From a virus: a DNA stretch of 20,944 nucleotides. Shown here in pieces: positions 13,401 to 20,206 of the stretch. Position 1 is the first letter of the stretch, and every line of letters starts with the position of its first letter. The DNA lies in IMG/VR virus record IMGVR_UViG_3300042357_000068, positions 1-20,944 of that record. The stretch is one strand, 5' to 3'. The notes beneath the pieces were generated by a model. That model did no database searches and had not been told where the DNA came from. It saw only the letters and a program-made list of their open reading frames with translations. A program made the translations under genes and the position numbers.

Positions 13401-13628
13401 GTTCGGGCCACCTATAACCGCTGAGACTGCAAAAGATATAGCCATTGATACAACCATACTGATCGCAACAGCTAGGACTTGGGCTGTAGCAAGCGATATA
13501 GTTAACGCTGTCACAAGAAAAGCTGTTAGCGTAGCAACGAACGCATAAGCCTGACTTGTGAATGTCATCGTACTTATCCCGACGAAAATTACCCAAGTTC
13601 TTTTATTTATGAAAGTTCTTTTATCCAC
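10452..13628 (-). CDS. Tail tip / central fibre protein (J-like)
   Basis: A protein of up to 1058 residues. A hydrophobic N-terminal region (about 25-70) is followed by a Gly-rich linker (PNAPGGGGEQ) and NKLPVVYGDSWIGGTVID, which is characteristic of tail tip proteins of the J/Phage-tail_3 group. The central part (about 330-500) includes LLRYDEVTAKWGVIVQKP and YLANRFLKASREDLQVTC with LEAGDVMTLTN, matching the tip-domain core. Fibronectin-like segments follow. The last 200 residues hold three related beta modules (for example FTATSGQTVFPVS and LYTNGVLQKDGVDYT), also seen at the end of the 920-residue fibre. The GTG at 13628 overlaps the GNAT gene by 22 bases; an ATG at 13568 (MTFTSQAYAF, GGGA upstream) is an equally good start. 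The protein closes the tail tube and would start host contact. Confidence 0.88.
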   Translation of the reverse strand: MDKRTFINKRTWVIFVGISTMTFTSQAYAFVATLTAFLVTALTISLATAQVLAVAISMVVSMAISFAVSAVIGGPNAPGGGGEQRDPGNRTQIPPATSNKLPVVYGDSWIGGTVIDLSITDNDQKLYYVLALSEVTNTNPGQTADTITFGDIYYSGKKCVFNATNQYQVDALLDESTGESETNVKGKINIYLYSNGSNTPTNSDQTAIQVMQDSNLIYKWDGTKLMTNCAFAILVLTYSVTANIRGLAPTRFQVKNSRHKPGECFSDFLTNTRYGAAIPSTQIDTTSLTALDVYSDESFTYTDYDGVTTTQTRFRFDGAVDAARTIMSTLQNMTSSCDCLLRYDEVTAKWGVIVQKPTYTVAMAINDSNIISSIQVTPIDLSNSFNIAEVKFPDKSNQDAFNTSTFDLAQIDPALLFPNEPINKQSITVPFCNNNVRAQYLANRFLKASREDLQVTCSVGFDGLQLEAGDVMTLTNANYGWVDKLFRTNKVSQTFKDDGAIVVNLLLMEFNPTVYDDVAITEFQPSPNTGIGDPLVFGTVPPPIVETEYPTAVNPLFLVQVTTPAAGISQYAELYYTAFPDPTEAQLIFTGTSEVQSNGTPWNINTALPLISLAGIPSGDWYFVTRMRNSLGASSFSLPSAAFEWRPTTFQYSEQYLVIAYADTITGTGFDLNPRGKYYYGLINQSSITPSIDPAAYSWYLAEPAFGTTIYPLYTNRTGRKISFDTGFAIYASGTAAFVPYETNLFDPTIWAALPDGTNYIDLDVRTGQLLKVGTTSVGTGEISVSNNSDGVVIAQLAPYLDFGAGVYTYTASAATLTVDIYGRVVGFTTPDTFEMTISTFTATSGQTVFPVSRNAAYIVGQCFVFNQGTLCQTSEYTDAAGGVTFGTGIVLNNIITIISFRSTDTNTSASYASFTRHSATLTDAGSYTASGFVIYSGYELLFLNGTVVNEQDYDIIGQIITNFPNAATGDLEIIQWTPNNLGVPNGTPVNAVRNTVVGQAAYAFSLSVGGFNLYTNGVLQKDGVDYTAVSTGYTLAVTPTIIDNILVQQTFARAGAA

Positions 13629-14050
13629 GTTTCTTCCATTTTCTTAAAGCCATATTTTTTATAATTCAAATTAGGGCTGTTATGCAGCTTGCCCATTACA
13701 AAAAAAGTTATTCTGCCTTCGTCTTTTAATTGGTTTCCGTAGTTCACGAATTCTTTAAAAAGCCTATATCCTACCGTAGATTTCCTATATTCCGGCTTCA
13801 CATACCACGCCAATTCATGTAGTCCGAACGTCTTATTGCACCACAAAGACGGGACTATCATCCCTATTATCAACCCCTTCCCCGGCTCAATAAAAATTAC
13901 CCCTAGTCCAGAATTAATGCTATCAAATAACTGACTCCACCAGTCTGGGTTCTCTAATGCTCTAAGGAAGTCAATGTCGCTTTCCGTCTTGAACATTCTC
14001 ATCATTTCAATGACGTCGGTTTTATCAAATTTATTAGATTTTCTTATCAC
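13607..14050 (-). CDS. GNAT-family acetyltransferase in the tail operon
   Basis: A protein of 147 residues with GNAT features: an N-terminal MIRKSNKFDKTDVIEMMRMF helix, a central hairpin (GVIFIEPGKGLIIGMIVP), then motif A (HELAWYVKPEYRKSTVGYRL, with R89 and G94 in the acetyl-CoA loop). The late segment YKKYGFKKMEETWIKE is typical of the family C-terminus. Such enzymes transfer an acetyl group from acetyl-CoA to amines; the target here is unknown. The gene starts with GTG in a GTGA overlap with the minor tail gene and overlaps the tip gene. Its base composition is AT-rich compared with the tail genes. It lies where many tail operons carry an NlpC/P60 peptidase (lambda K). Confidence 0.8.
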   Translation of the reverse strand: MIRKSNKFDKTDVIEMMRMFKTESDIDFLRALENPDWWSQLFDSINSGLGVIFIEPGKGLIIGMIVPSLWCNKTFGLHELAWYVKPEYRKSTVGYRLFKEFVNYGNQLKDEGRITFFVMGKLHNSPNLNYKKYGFKKMEETWIKELS

Positions 14051-14652
14051 GACGAAGCTAAAGCATCTTTTCCAAAGTTATAATTAATAGTGCTTATGAA
14101 GGCCACTCTATTCATGCTTGTGTCACCCGGAGCAAAAAATTGCCAAGCGTTGTCATTCGTATATCTTCCAGCCGTTCTATTCTGCAAAATCATTTGAATT
14201 GATGAGGCTGATACAGTTATAACGCCAACGTAAGATCTAGCTTCTTCTAGCCATTCTTCCGAGATAGAGAATGAAGTTATATATCCGTTAAAATATTGAT
14301 ATAGCCCACCAGTACCGCCATCGGTGAGTAGCACCCCATCAGTCCCGAAAAAACCTTTCCACGCCTCGATCTGCGAACCCTTTATATTCTTACTTAATAC
14401 AAAGCCTAAAAACGCCGTATCAATTCCAACAAAAGAGAATATAGTTTCGTTGGCTGTAGACTTTATGTCTCTAATCGCATCTCCCGCTTTTACTAATACC
14501 CCTAGACCAGAGAATGGTTGTGCGTCTACTTCTGGAATGGTAAGTGTCGACGGGGCTGATGATATTAAAAAAACCTCCTCCGGCGTTGTGATCCTGAGAA
14601 AGTCTGCATAGCGAATGTTATTAGTGCCGTCTACTGGTGGAATAACATTCAT
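14047..14652 (-). CDS. Minor tail protein
   Basis: A protein of 201 residues from the ATG at 14652, which overlaps the upstream TGA as ATGA. An upstream in-frame start at 14688 lies within the previous gene and is rejected. The body alternates strands and loops: YADFLRITTPEEVFLISSAP, then GLGVLVKAGDAIRDIKSTANE, FSFVGIDTAFLGFVLSKNIK, and the end TSMNRVAFISTINYNFGKD. The position between another minor tail protein and the tip matches lambda L/M-type or DUF2163-like proteins that form the cone between tube and tip. Specific family recognition is weak; the role is inferred mainly from order and size. Confidence 0.65.
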   Translation of the reverse strand: MNVIPPVDGTNNIRYADFLRITTPEEVFLISSAPSTLTIPEVDAQPFSGLGVLVKAGDAIRDIKSTANETIFSFVGIDTAFLGFVLSKNIKGSQIEAWKGFFGTDGVLLTDGGTGGLYQYFNGYITSFSISEEWLEEARSYVGVITVSASSIQMILQNRTAGRYTNDNAWQFFAPGDTSMNRVAFISTINYNFGKDALASS

Positions 14653-15329
14653 AGGACCGCCTCGAACGCTTTGAATGTTCCCTGCCAACTTATAAACGAA
14701 TCATTCTGCATCGGAATGAGGGTGTAGGCGGGGTAGTCCCGAAGGATAACTGGGAAGGTGCAGCCCGTATAAGAATCTCCGCCCATTGCTACCGTTGTTC
14801 CATACTGCCCTATAACCGCCGCCACGGGGCTAACAAGTTCTGTGATTAGGTTACGGTGGACTGGAATGTTTACGGTCGACCCAGAGCCTCTAACAACGTC
14901 TGCTGTGGCGATGTAGGAATATCTGCCGACCTGACAGAAGTCTCCGGCTTTAACTACATAGAGTCCGGCTCCGATGCTAGGAAGCGAACCAAGTACAAGA
15001 ACCTTTGCTGCTGATGTAATCTGCCACTCGCATACTTCGATAGCACCAGAACTCATGTCTCCCTGATATGCTATGTAGTTGACCCATCCAGTCACGCCAA
15101 AATTTAAGTATTGCTCTAAAGACTTATCAGGAATCCGTAGGGAATTAAGAAGCCCTCTGCTTTGACTGTATTTCAAATAGTTATGCGGCTTCATCTCGAA
15201 CGCGAAAGGAACTACCGTTACAATTTCAGCGGTCGCTATTCTCTGATTCCGGCTGACTACTTGACCGACAAAGCGGTGGTCGTTGATCCCTACCGACTCG
15301 CTATTAATTAAGATCGTATTAAGGCTCAT
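14649..15329 (-). CDS. Minor tail / distal tail-like protein
   Basis: A protein of 226 residues. The opening NTILINSESVGINDHRFVGQ leads into RNQRIATAEIVTVVPFAFEM, then LNSLRIPDKSLEQYLNFG and TGWVNYIAYQGDMSSGAIE. The end reads PAYTLIPMQNDSFISWQGTF. The first gene after the tape measure in siphovirus tail operons commonly encodes the distal tail protein at the end of the tube, and this sequence fits in size and beta content. It starts three bases after the tape measure stop (TAA ACT ATG) and ends in an ATGA overlap. I see no decisive motif, so the exact role is inferred. Confidence 0.65.
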   Translation of the reverse strand: MSLNTILINSESVGINDHRFVGQVVSRNQRIATAEIVTVVPFAFEMKPHNYLKYSQSRGLLNSLRIPDKSLEQYLNFGVTGWVNYIAYQGDMSSGAIEVCEWQITSAAKVLVLGSLPSIGAGLYVVKAGDFCQVGRYSYIATADVVRGSGSTVNIPVHRNLITELVSPVAAVIGQYGTTVAMGGDSYTGCTFPVILRDYPAYTLIPMQNDSFISWQGTFKAFEAVL

Positions 15330-15332
15330 AGT

Positions 15333-17285
15333 TTACCTGTTCACTGGAACGGATTTGTTCGCGGATTGATTCGCCGCCCATACACCCATCTTGTTTTTAG
15401 ATAGGAACTGAAGTGCTGATTGGGTGTCTATCGCTGACATTTGCGCGATGTACGGGCCATTATATACAATGGAAGGCTGACCGCTTGGGCTGAGAGCATC
15501 CGATAGTCTGTTGTTAGGTATGACATTCCCCCTTCCGGACGGGATAAAAAGTTCTGGGCCTTTCTCTCCCACGATAGTTGGGCCGCCGATCTCTCCGCCT
15601 TCTGCTGCAAATCCAGTGCCAGTCATCCCAGAAGGCATAAACCCGCCCTTCATTGAGCCACCCTTCCCCATTCCACCACCACCAAACGCACTCGTAATAA
15701 ACCCGACCGCCATCATAGCCAATTGCATCGCATAGAACTTGGTAATCATTTTAGCTATATCAGCTATAATACTTAGCGTAAATTTGCCGAATGATTTGGT
15801 TCCATTCTCTGCGAACTGATCTATGGCTGATCCAATAGTATTGGTGAACATACTAAAGGCGTTCTCTCCCATCTTGCTATAGTTCATAGCGTCATCATTA
15901 AACTGATTAAAAGATTTTTCCCAACCAAAAGTAAATGAATACTGTTGAGCCTGTATGTTGCGGATCGTGGATTCAGTCTGCTCGACGTACATCCTTCCCT
16001 GATCTTGAATGATGTTTCTCTGCTGCTCTAGGACTACCGCCAGCTTCTCATTGCCCATAATTCTAGCGTCAAGAATCTTTAATTCTACTTGTGCGATTTG
16101 GTTGCTAAGTTGTTGTTCTACATTAAGAACGTCCATCCTTACTTTCTGTTCGCGTTGCGCGTAGACCGCTATTTCAGCACGAGTCGTAACCTGATCTAAA
16201 GCAAGTTTATTCTGCCTTATGTATTCTGCTGATAGTCTTTCTGCTAGACCGATCTGGTGATCTAGGGCTAGAGCCTTTGCAGCGTTAGGGTCTTTAGCAG
16301 CGGTTACAGTTCTTCCCGTACCAGCTACGCCAGAGGGAGCATTTTCTTCTGGATGGAAAATACTCTGCATCAGTTTTTGATTGTCAGCCCACGTTGCTTG
16401 ATTCTTTGCCTTCAATTCATCGTAGGCTGCTGATATACCTTTGAAGTCACCAGACAATACTTTAGCTAATGATGACCCCATAAATACTAGAGTGTCGGCA
16501 AGTTGAGCCACCGCCGATACCAGCGTATTTATTCCAACCGCTGAATATTTGACATAGTTTTCTAACTGGTCAAAAAAGAATTTCTGCGCCGCTGAATTCT
16601 TAGTCCAATGGTCAAATAGTTTCCCAAGCGTAGGGATAACCGCGTTAGTAAACATCAACATTGTCTGACCAGCTTTTGCGCTTAAAGCATCATGCAACCT
16701 TCCGGCTTCTTCTACCGCCGCCGCATAAGCCTTAAACTTATCCCGCGCCACTTGGGTTCCGCTTGCCAAACCTACAAAGTCCACCCCCTTCGCTGCGCGA
16801 CCGAACATCTCCATAGCCGCAGCGTTTCTAGTAATAGGGTCTTGTAGTGCAGCTATAGAATATAGCGTCTTGTCGAAAAGTTTATCGGGGCTTAGTTTAG
16901 CTAGATCATTTAATGAAACCCCCAAACGACCGAAGGCTTGTTGTGCGCCTAGTGAACCCTGTGCGGCTTCGCCGACCTTTGCAGTAAATGATGATATAAG
17001 TTTAGTAGCGTTGTCGGCGTTACCCCCGTTTTGTGCTAAACCCTTAGAAAGGGCTAGTATAGAGGCTACAGCGACTTCATTAGCTTTGGCAGTATCAGAG
17101 ATAGCGTCACCGTAAGATAACGCCTTATAGGTCATTGCAACGAACGCGGCACTTGCTAGAGTTGCGGCTTGCTGTGCATTATGAGCGAATTTTGCGAGAC
17201 TGCGATCAGCACCCTCAATGCCCTTCTGAAACTCTGCTGAGTCCAGCCCCAGAACTACGCCAAGTCTTGCTAACATTCCCATCAT
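15333..17285 (-). CDS. Tape measure protein
   Basis: A protein of 650 residues. The N-terminus (LARLGVVLGLDSAEFQKGIEGADRSLAKF) is typical for tape measure proteins, followed by long helices and coiled-coil regions (about 340-450, rich in Gln, Glu, Arg). Near 510-550 there is a hydrophobic stretch with a Gly-rich region (FGGGGMGKGGSMKGG). The C-terminal sequence GGEIGGPTIVGEKGPELFIPSG is a hallmark of these proteins. It sets the length of the tail tube and is ejected with the DNA. At the usual 1.5 angstrom per residue it predicts a tail near 90-100 nm. The ATG follows the chaperone stop directly; a second ATG three bases on has better spacing from AAGGGG. Confidence 0.93.
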   Translation of the reverse strand: MMGMLARLGVVLGLDSAEFQKGIEGADRSLAKFAHNAQQAATLASAAFVAMTYKALSYGDAISDTAKANEVAVASILALSKGLAQNGGNADNATKLISSFTAKVGEAAQGSLGAQQAFGRLGVSLNDLAKLSPDKLFDKTLYSIAALQDPITRNAAAMEMFGRAAKGVDFVGLASGTQVARDKFKAYAAAVEEAGRLHDALSAKAGQTMLMFTNAVIPTLGKLFDHWTKNSAAQKFFFDQLENYVKYSAVGINTLVSAVAQLADTLVFMGSSLAKVLSGDFKGISAAYDELKAKNQATWADNQKLMQSIFHPEENAPSGVAGTGRTVTAAKDPNAAKALALDHQIGLAERLSAEYIRQNKLALDQVTTRAEIAVYAQREQKVRMDVLNVEQQLSNQIAQVELKILDARIMGNEKLAVVLEQQRNIIQDQGRMYVEQTESTIRNIQAQQYSFTFGWEKSFNQFNDDAMNYSKMGENAFSMFTNTIGSAIDQFAENGTKSFGKFTLSIIADIAKMITKFYAMQLAMMAVGFITSAFGGGGMGKGGSMKGGFMPSGMTGTGFAAEGGEIGGPTIVGEKGPELFIPSGRGNVIPNNRLSDALSPSGQPSIVYNGPYIAQMSAIDTQSALQFLSKNKMGVWAANQSANKSVPVNR

Positions 17286-17632
17286 CTACCCCTTAAATAT
17301 TTTCTTGGGTGCGTTCGGTGCTGCTCTCATATAACTTTGCAAAGCCGTATTAGCGGCTGCGTCTTTTTGTTCCTTCGTCAGCGGTGGGTATAAATATTCA
17401 TACGCCTTCGGTATGATGTCTTGTAGTTTAAAAGCGGTCTGATTTTCAGACCTCATGTAATTATATATCGCGCCAGTCAATGATCCTAGCACTTCTAACA
17501 TCCCTCGGTTGCCTATCAGCCCATCGACATACATGATGCAAATGTCTGTGAACCGTTCTTCGTCTATGCTATCAGGATCAGTCCCGTTTGCCGTAAGCAT
17601 CGCTTTAACCTGCCTACGGACTGACCCCGTTA
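17286..17632 (-). CDS. Tail assembly chaperone T frame (frameshift extension of G)
   Basis: The frame is open from the slippery site (17633-17639) to the stop before the tape measure gene. It adds ITGSVRRQVKA and then 104 residues starting MLTANGTDPDS. An independent start at 17600 has only a weak ribosome-binding site (AGG eight bases upstream), so the protein is more likely made only as a G-T fusion of about 270 residues. As in lambda gpGT, the T part is expected to bind the tail tube protein while G binds the tape measure. The sequence itself is helical (RFTDICIMYVDGLIG, EYLYPPLTKEQKDAA) with no motif I recognise. Confidence 0.85.
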
Positions 17633-18097
17633 TTTTCCCTTTGCTTCCTCGTATCCGGGAGAGACTGTTTCGCTGATATTCTTAATCACCTGTAGCTGAA
17701 TCGGCAGAGGGAATAACTCATCTATCATAGGGTAGGTGATGTTAGCCATATCAAAGTCTGCTTCTTCTGGTACTAGCAGTCGGAATAGTTCTGTAATACG
17801 TTGCTCCAATATTCTTTTATTCGTTGCTGCCGCCTTCATAGAGTTGCCGTCTACTAGAACATCGTCCTCAGTAATGTGACAGTTCTCACTTTCTTCCAAA
17901 TCTTTAATCAGGTCTTGGTAGTAAATGTCGATGATTTCATCATCTATCAACTCCATCCGAACCTGCATCTCCTCGAATTCTTTTGTAAGCGGTACTTTAA
18001 CTTTAAAGGTATGACCGCCCATAGTGAATGATCGAGTCCTTACGCTTTCTTTATGCTTTACGAACTGTGAACCTAGTGCTTTCTCTAGCTTATTCAT
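17630..18097 (-). CDS. Tail assembly chaperone G
   Basis: A protein of 155 residues, acidic and mostly helical after a short beta segment (RSFTMGGHTFKVKVPLTKEF). It ends YEEAKGK just before TAA. Its place directly before the tape measure gene, and a slippery GGGAAAA as the last codons, mark it as the lambda gpG equivalent. Such proteins coat the tape measure protein during tail assembly and are absent from the final particle. AAAGGA lies six bases before the ATG. The gp10-like gene ends about 11 bases upstream. Confidence 0.85.
   Translation of the reverse strand: MNKLEKALGSQFVKHKESVRTRSFTMGGHTFKVKVPLTKEFEEMQVRMELIDDEIIDIYYQDLIKDLEESENCHITEDDVLVDGNSMKAAATNKRILEQRITELFRLLVPEEADFDMANITYPMIDELFPLPIQLQVIKNISETVSPGYEEAKGK
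17633..17639 (-). promoter_or_regulatory. Programmed -1 frameshift site GGGAAAA
   Basis: The - strand reads AAG GGA AAA TAA in the G frame. G GGA AAA fits the X XXY YYZ rule for -1 slippage and differs from lambda's GGGAAAG in one base. The stop lies directly after the site. After a -1 slip the frame reads ATA ACG GGG TCA and joins the T frame without a stop. This is the classic G/GT arrangement. Confidence 0.9.
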
Positions 18098-18108
18098 GTC
18101 TTGTCCTT

Positions 18109-18618
18109 TTATATGTATCGAGATTTGTACTTGCTCATATTTTCCCAGATCAGTTTAGATAAAATATTAAGCACTGCACCTGCTTGGCCTTCTAATGCCG
18201 GACGTAGGAATGGAGTTGCCGCCATATTCTTTGTCCCGAACTCTACTGCTGCTGCTCTTGCATCACTTGCGATTCCTGTCTGCTTAGACTTTGTTCTCAA
18301 GTTCTTAAATTTCATCTTTGCTAACTTCTTTCCGGGTGCTGTTGTAACCAGCCCAATTACCGTATCACTTGGGTCTATGTACTTTGACCGCTTATCCTTA
18401 CCCGTAGGGTTCCTAGCTTCGATCTGTAAGGACGCTGCGAGTGCGCCAGTGTCACGGGGTACTAATGCTTTCGCCTGAGCGAGAACGGGGGCCATAGCTT
18501 GCCTTACCGACTTCCTGAGAATAAGACTCTGATCTCTAGGCCCGAAGTCATAATATAACGCTTTAAATGCTTCGTGAAGTTCTCTGTGGCCTACGAAAGC
18601 AATTTTGACTGAGGCCAT
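18109..18618 (-). CDS. HK97 gp10-like neck/tail completion protein
   Basis: A protein of 169 residues. Family signs are AQAKALVPRDTGALAASL at about 49-66 and AAAVEFGTKNMAATPFLRPALE near residue 130, a pattern shared by HK97 gp10-type proteins placed at the head-tail joint. The middle is strongly basic (GKKLAKMKFKNLRTKSKQ). The start overlaps the stop of the 74-residue gene (TAATG). In most relatives this gene precedes the tail tube gene; here it lies after it. Confidence 0.75.
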   Translation of the reverse strand: MASVKIAFVGHRELHEAFKALYYDFGPRDQSLILRKSVRQAMAPVLAQAKALVPRDTGALAASLQIEARNPTGKDKRSKYIDPSDTVIGLVTTAPGKKLAKMKFKNLRTKSKQTGIASDARAAAVEFGTKNMAATPFLRPALEGQAGAVLNILSKLIWENMSKYKSRYI

Positions 18619-18842
18619 TAGTCTCCCTTAACGACTATCTTTTTATAGATTTCGTTATTCAAAGCGACCGTGTAATCTGCTACCTCCTCCGGCGTCATTG
18701 TGTCGGCGTGGTTCTTTGCTATCTCATAGGCTAGATGAATTCCAGCTATGCGCTGCTGCTGGTGACTGAACCAATTTTTTTGGCCTGAGTTAGCCTGATG
18801 AATTATGTATTCGAGAAGTGCTGCGGAATTATTTGTTGTCAT
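18618..18842 (-). CDS. Small protein of unknown function between tail tube and gp10
   Basis: A protein of 74 residues, predicted to be all-helical (SAALLEYIIHQANS, RIAGIHLAYEIAKNHA, PEEVADYTVALNNEIYKKI). No family is recognised. The ATG lies 8 bases downstream of a strong GC hairpin whose 3' arm contains the only plausible ribosome-binding sequence (GGGCGGG). Translation may therefore be kept low relative to the tail tube protein or depend on melting by upstream ribosomes. It may be an assembly factor of the tail; this is inference from position only. Confidence 0.65.
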   Translation of the reverse strand: MTTNNSAALLEYIIHQANSGQKNWFSHQQQRIAGIHLAYEIAKNHADTMTPEEVADYTVALNNEIYKKIVVKGD

Positions 18843-18850
18843 ATTGTATT

Positions 18851-18870
18851 TCCCGCCCCGAAGGGCGGGA
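18851..18870 (-). promoter_or_regulatory. Strong UUCG hairpin after the tail tube gene
   Basis: Bases 18851-18858 and 18863-18870 pair perfectly over 8 bp. On the - strand the loop is TTCG closed by C-G, the exceptionally stable cUUCGg tetraloop. It starts 8 bases after the tail tube stop. No T-run follows, so full termination is not expected. It likely protects the tail tube mRNA 3' end and dampens translation of the next gene. Confidence 0.75.
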
Positions 18871-18878
18871 TTATTCCT

Positions 18879-19403
18879 TTAGGCGTTATTTGACCAGCCG
18901 TAGTTCAAGCCACCAATCGGATGAATGGTAAACTCAAACTTACTTTCGGCGTTAGGCTGTAAGTCCCACTTCAGACCACCGACCATACCATTGAAAGCGT
19001 AAGCGACAGTATCGGTGCCGTCATATACAGCGACAACATAGGTGCGAACAACAGTCCCGCCATAACCATCAGCACGGATAAGTAACTGTGCTGTGTCAGC
19101 CGGATTCCAAGCTGCGGTAGTTGTTAGGGAGGTCACCTGATTCTGAGTTGTAACCTTTGCACCAGTCCTTGCGCCAGCGACCGAGTATGCCGCTACAGCA
19201 TCATCCGCACCGAAAGCAGGGACAGCCTCTACAGGAATTTGGATTCCATCGCCACCAGTGCCGCCAGCAGAAGTTCCAATAATTGCAGCAACGTGACCAG
19301 CCCATACCGATAGATTCGCTACGCTCAAAGCTGTTGGAGTTGAGCCTGTTTGCATCCAGAGGGTTGCTGTGTATCCGGGTAAAATTTTATTAATCAGCGC
19401 CAT
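18879..19403 (-). CDS. Major tail tube protein
   Basis: A protein of 174 residues, low in charge and predicted beta-rich, with a start of the type MALINKILPGYTATLWMQTG. The last third (RTYVVAVYDGTDTVAYAFNG, then GGLKWDLQPNAESKFEFTIHP) fits tail tube proteins. Size, position between the tail terminator and the chaperones, and the Ala/Gly/Thr-rich composition agree. It polymerises in rings around the tape measure. AAGGA lies eight bases upstream of the ATG, a strong site, and a stable hairpin follows the gene, both fitting a highly expressed protein. Confidence 0.85.
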   Translation of the reverse strand: MALINKILPGYTATLWMQTGSTPTALSVANLSVWAGHVAAIIGTSAGGTGGDGIQIPVEAVPAFGADDAVAAYSVAGARTGAKVTTQNQVTSLTTTAAWNPADTAQLLIRADGYGGTVVRTYVVAVYDGTDTVAYAFNGMVGGLKWDLQPNAESKFEFTIHPIGGLNYGWSNNA

Positions 19404-19439
19404 AATAATTCCTTTGAATAAGATTTAAGAAATTTTGTC

Positions 19440-19865
19440 TTATGATGATGTTGGAATGTCCATTTTTACATCTAGTATAATTTGATTCATGCCTAACTCG
19501 TTATCATAGGTATTGTATAACCAGTGTACGTCAGCTTTAGCAATGAAAAATCCTTCTGCTAGACTACCGAATAATCCCGAGTAGCCGTGCAATTCTTGCA
19601 GTATCGTATTGCCCAGACTAAAAGCGTCTGTCATAGCCTTACAAAATATCGAAGTCTGAAAGATCGGCGTGTCGATACCTTTGTTATCCTGAGTCTGTCC
19701 AGTGTACACGGGCTGATGGACGTTCCGCAGTTGCCACGTTATGAACTTTTCTTCTGTTGCCCAATTCCGATTAAAGTTTGCATAGACTGGAACAGGATCG
19801 ACAATCGCGGCAAGTTGATACTGTATAGCTTGGGCGTACACATACGGATTATTCTGGGTTGTCAT
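19440..19865 (-). CDS. Tail terminator protein
   Basis: A protein of 141 residues with an N-terminal helix (YVYAQAIQYQLAAIVDPVPVYA), strands ITWQLRNVHQPVY and IFQTSIFCKA, a second helix (DAFSLGNTILQELHGYSGLF), and the end DVHWLYNTYDNELGMNQIILDV. This alpha/beta order is that of tail terminators (lambda gpU, DUF3168-like), which stop tube growth and join tail to head. It lies directly before the tail tube gene and overlaps the head-closure gene by ATGA. The family is judged from layout; motif identity is moderate. Confidence 0.75.
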   Translation of the reverse strand: MTTQNNPYVYAQAIQYQLAAIVDPVPVYANFNRNWATEEKFITWQLRNVHQPVYTGQTQDNKGIDTPIFQTSIFCKAMTDAFSLGNTILQELHGYSGLFGSLAEGFFIAKADVHWLYNTYDNELGMNQIILDVKMDIPTSS

Positions 19866-20206
19866 ACAGGTGTCTCCGGGTCGTTGCGATAGCAGATATA
19901 AGTCACCTTCATCCGATCATTCGATTCCCTAATGTCCGTAATTCTCCAATCAAATCCGCGCCAAGTAATGCTAAACAAATTCTGGTTATCTACGATCTCC
20001 TTATTATTCGGAGTGTAATTAACCGTGATCTTTACTAAGTCTTGATAGACTCTATATCTCTCGCTTATCCGTAATGAATTAGCTACGTCAGCCACAAGCC
20101 CTCGCGTCTCGAACCACGGAGTAGTCGTGGTCGTGTATTCGCCAACGGTATCAACCCCGTTGGTGACGTTATTAATCGTGAGGTTCTCATAACGGACTAT
20201 AGTCAT
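19862..20206 (-). CDS. Head closure (stopper) protein
   Basis: A protein of 114 residues from the ATG at 20206, which shares its A with the stop of the connector gene (TAATG). A longer frame from 20254 would run into the connector gene and is rejected. The sequence is beta-rich: NVTNGVDTVGEYTTTTTPWFETRGLV, then ISERYRVYQDLVKITVNYTP and ITWRGFDWRITDIRESNDRM in outline. The pattern 'F...I.WRG.DWRI.DIRES' fits HK97 gp7/SPP1 gp16-type stoppers, which seal the capsid after packaging. Position between connector and tail terminator supports this. Confidence 0.75.
   Translation of the reverse strand: MTIVRYENLTINNVTNGVDTVGEYTTTTTPWFETRGLVADVANSLRISERYRVYQDLVKITVNYTPNNKEIVDNQNLFSITWRGFDWRITDIRESNDRMKVTYICYRNDPETPV

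Noticed and set aside
13508-13628. Signal peptide at the N-terminus of the tip protein
   Set aside because: The hydrophobic stretch after a basic start resembles one, but tip proteins assemble in the cytoplasm and hydrophobic N-terminal regions are usual in this family; the start codon is also uncertain.
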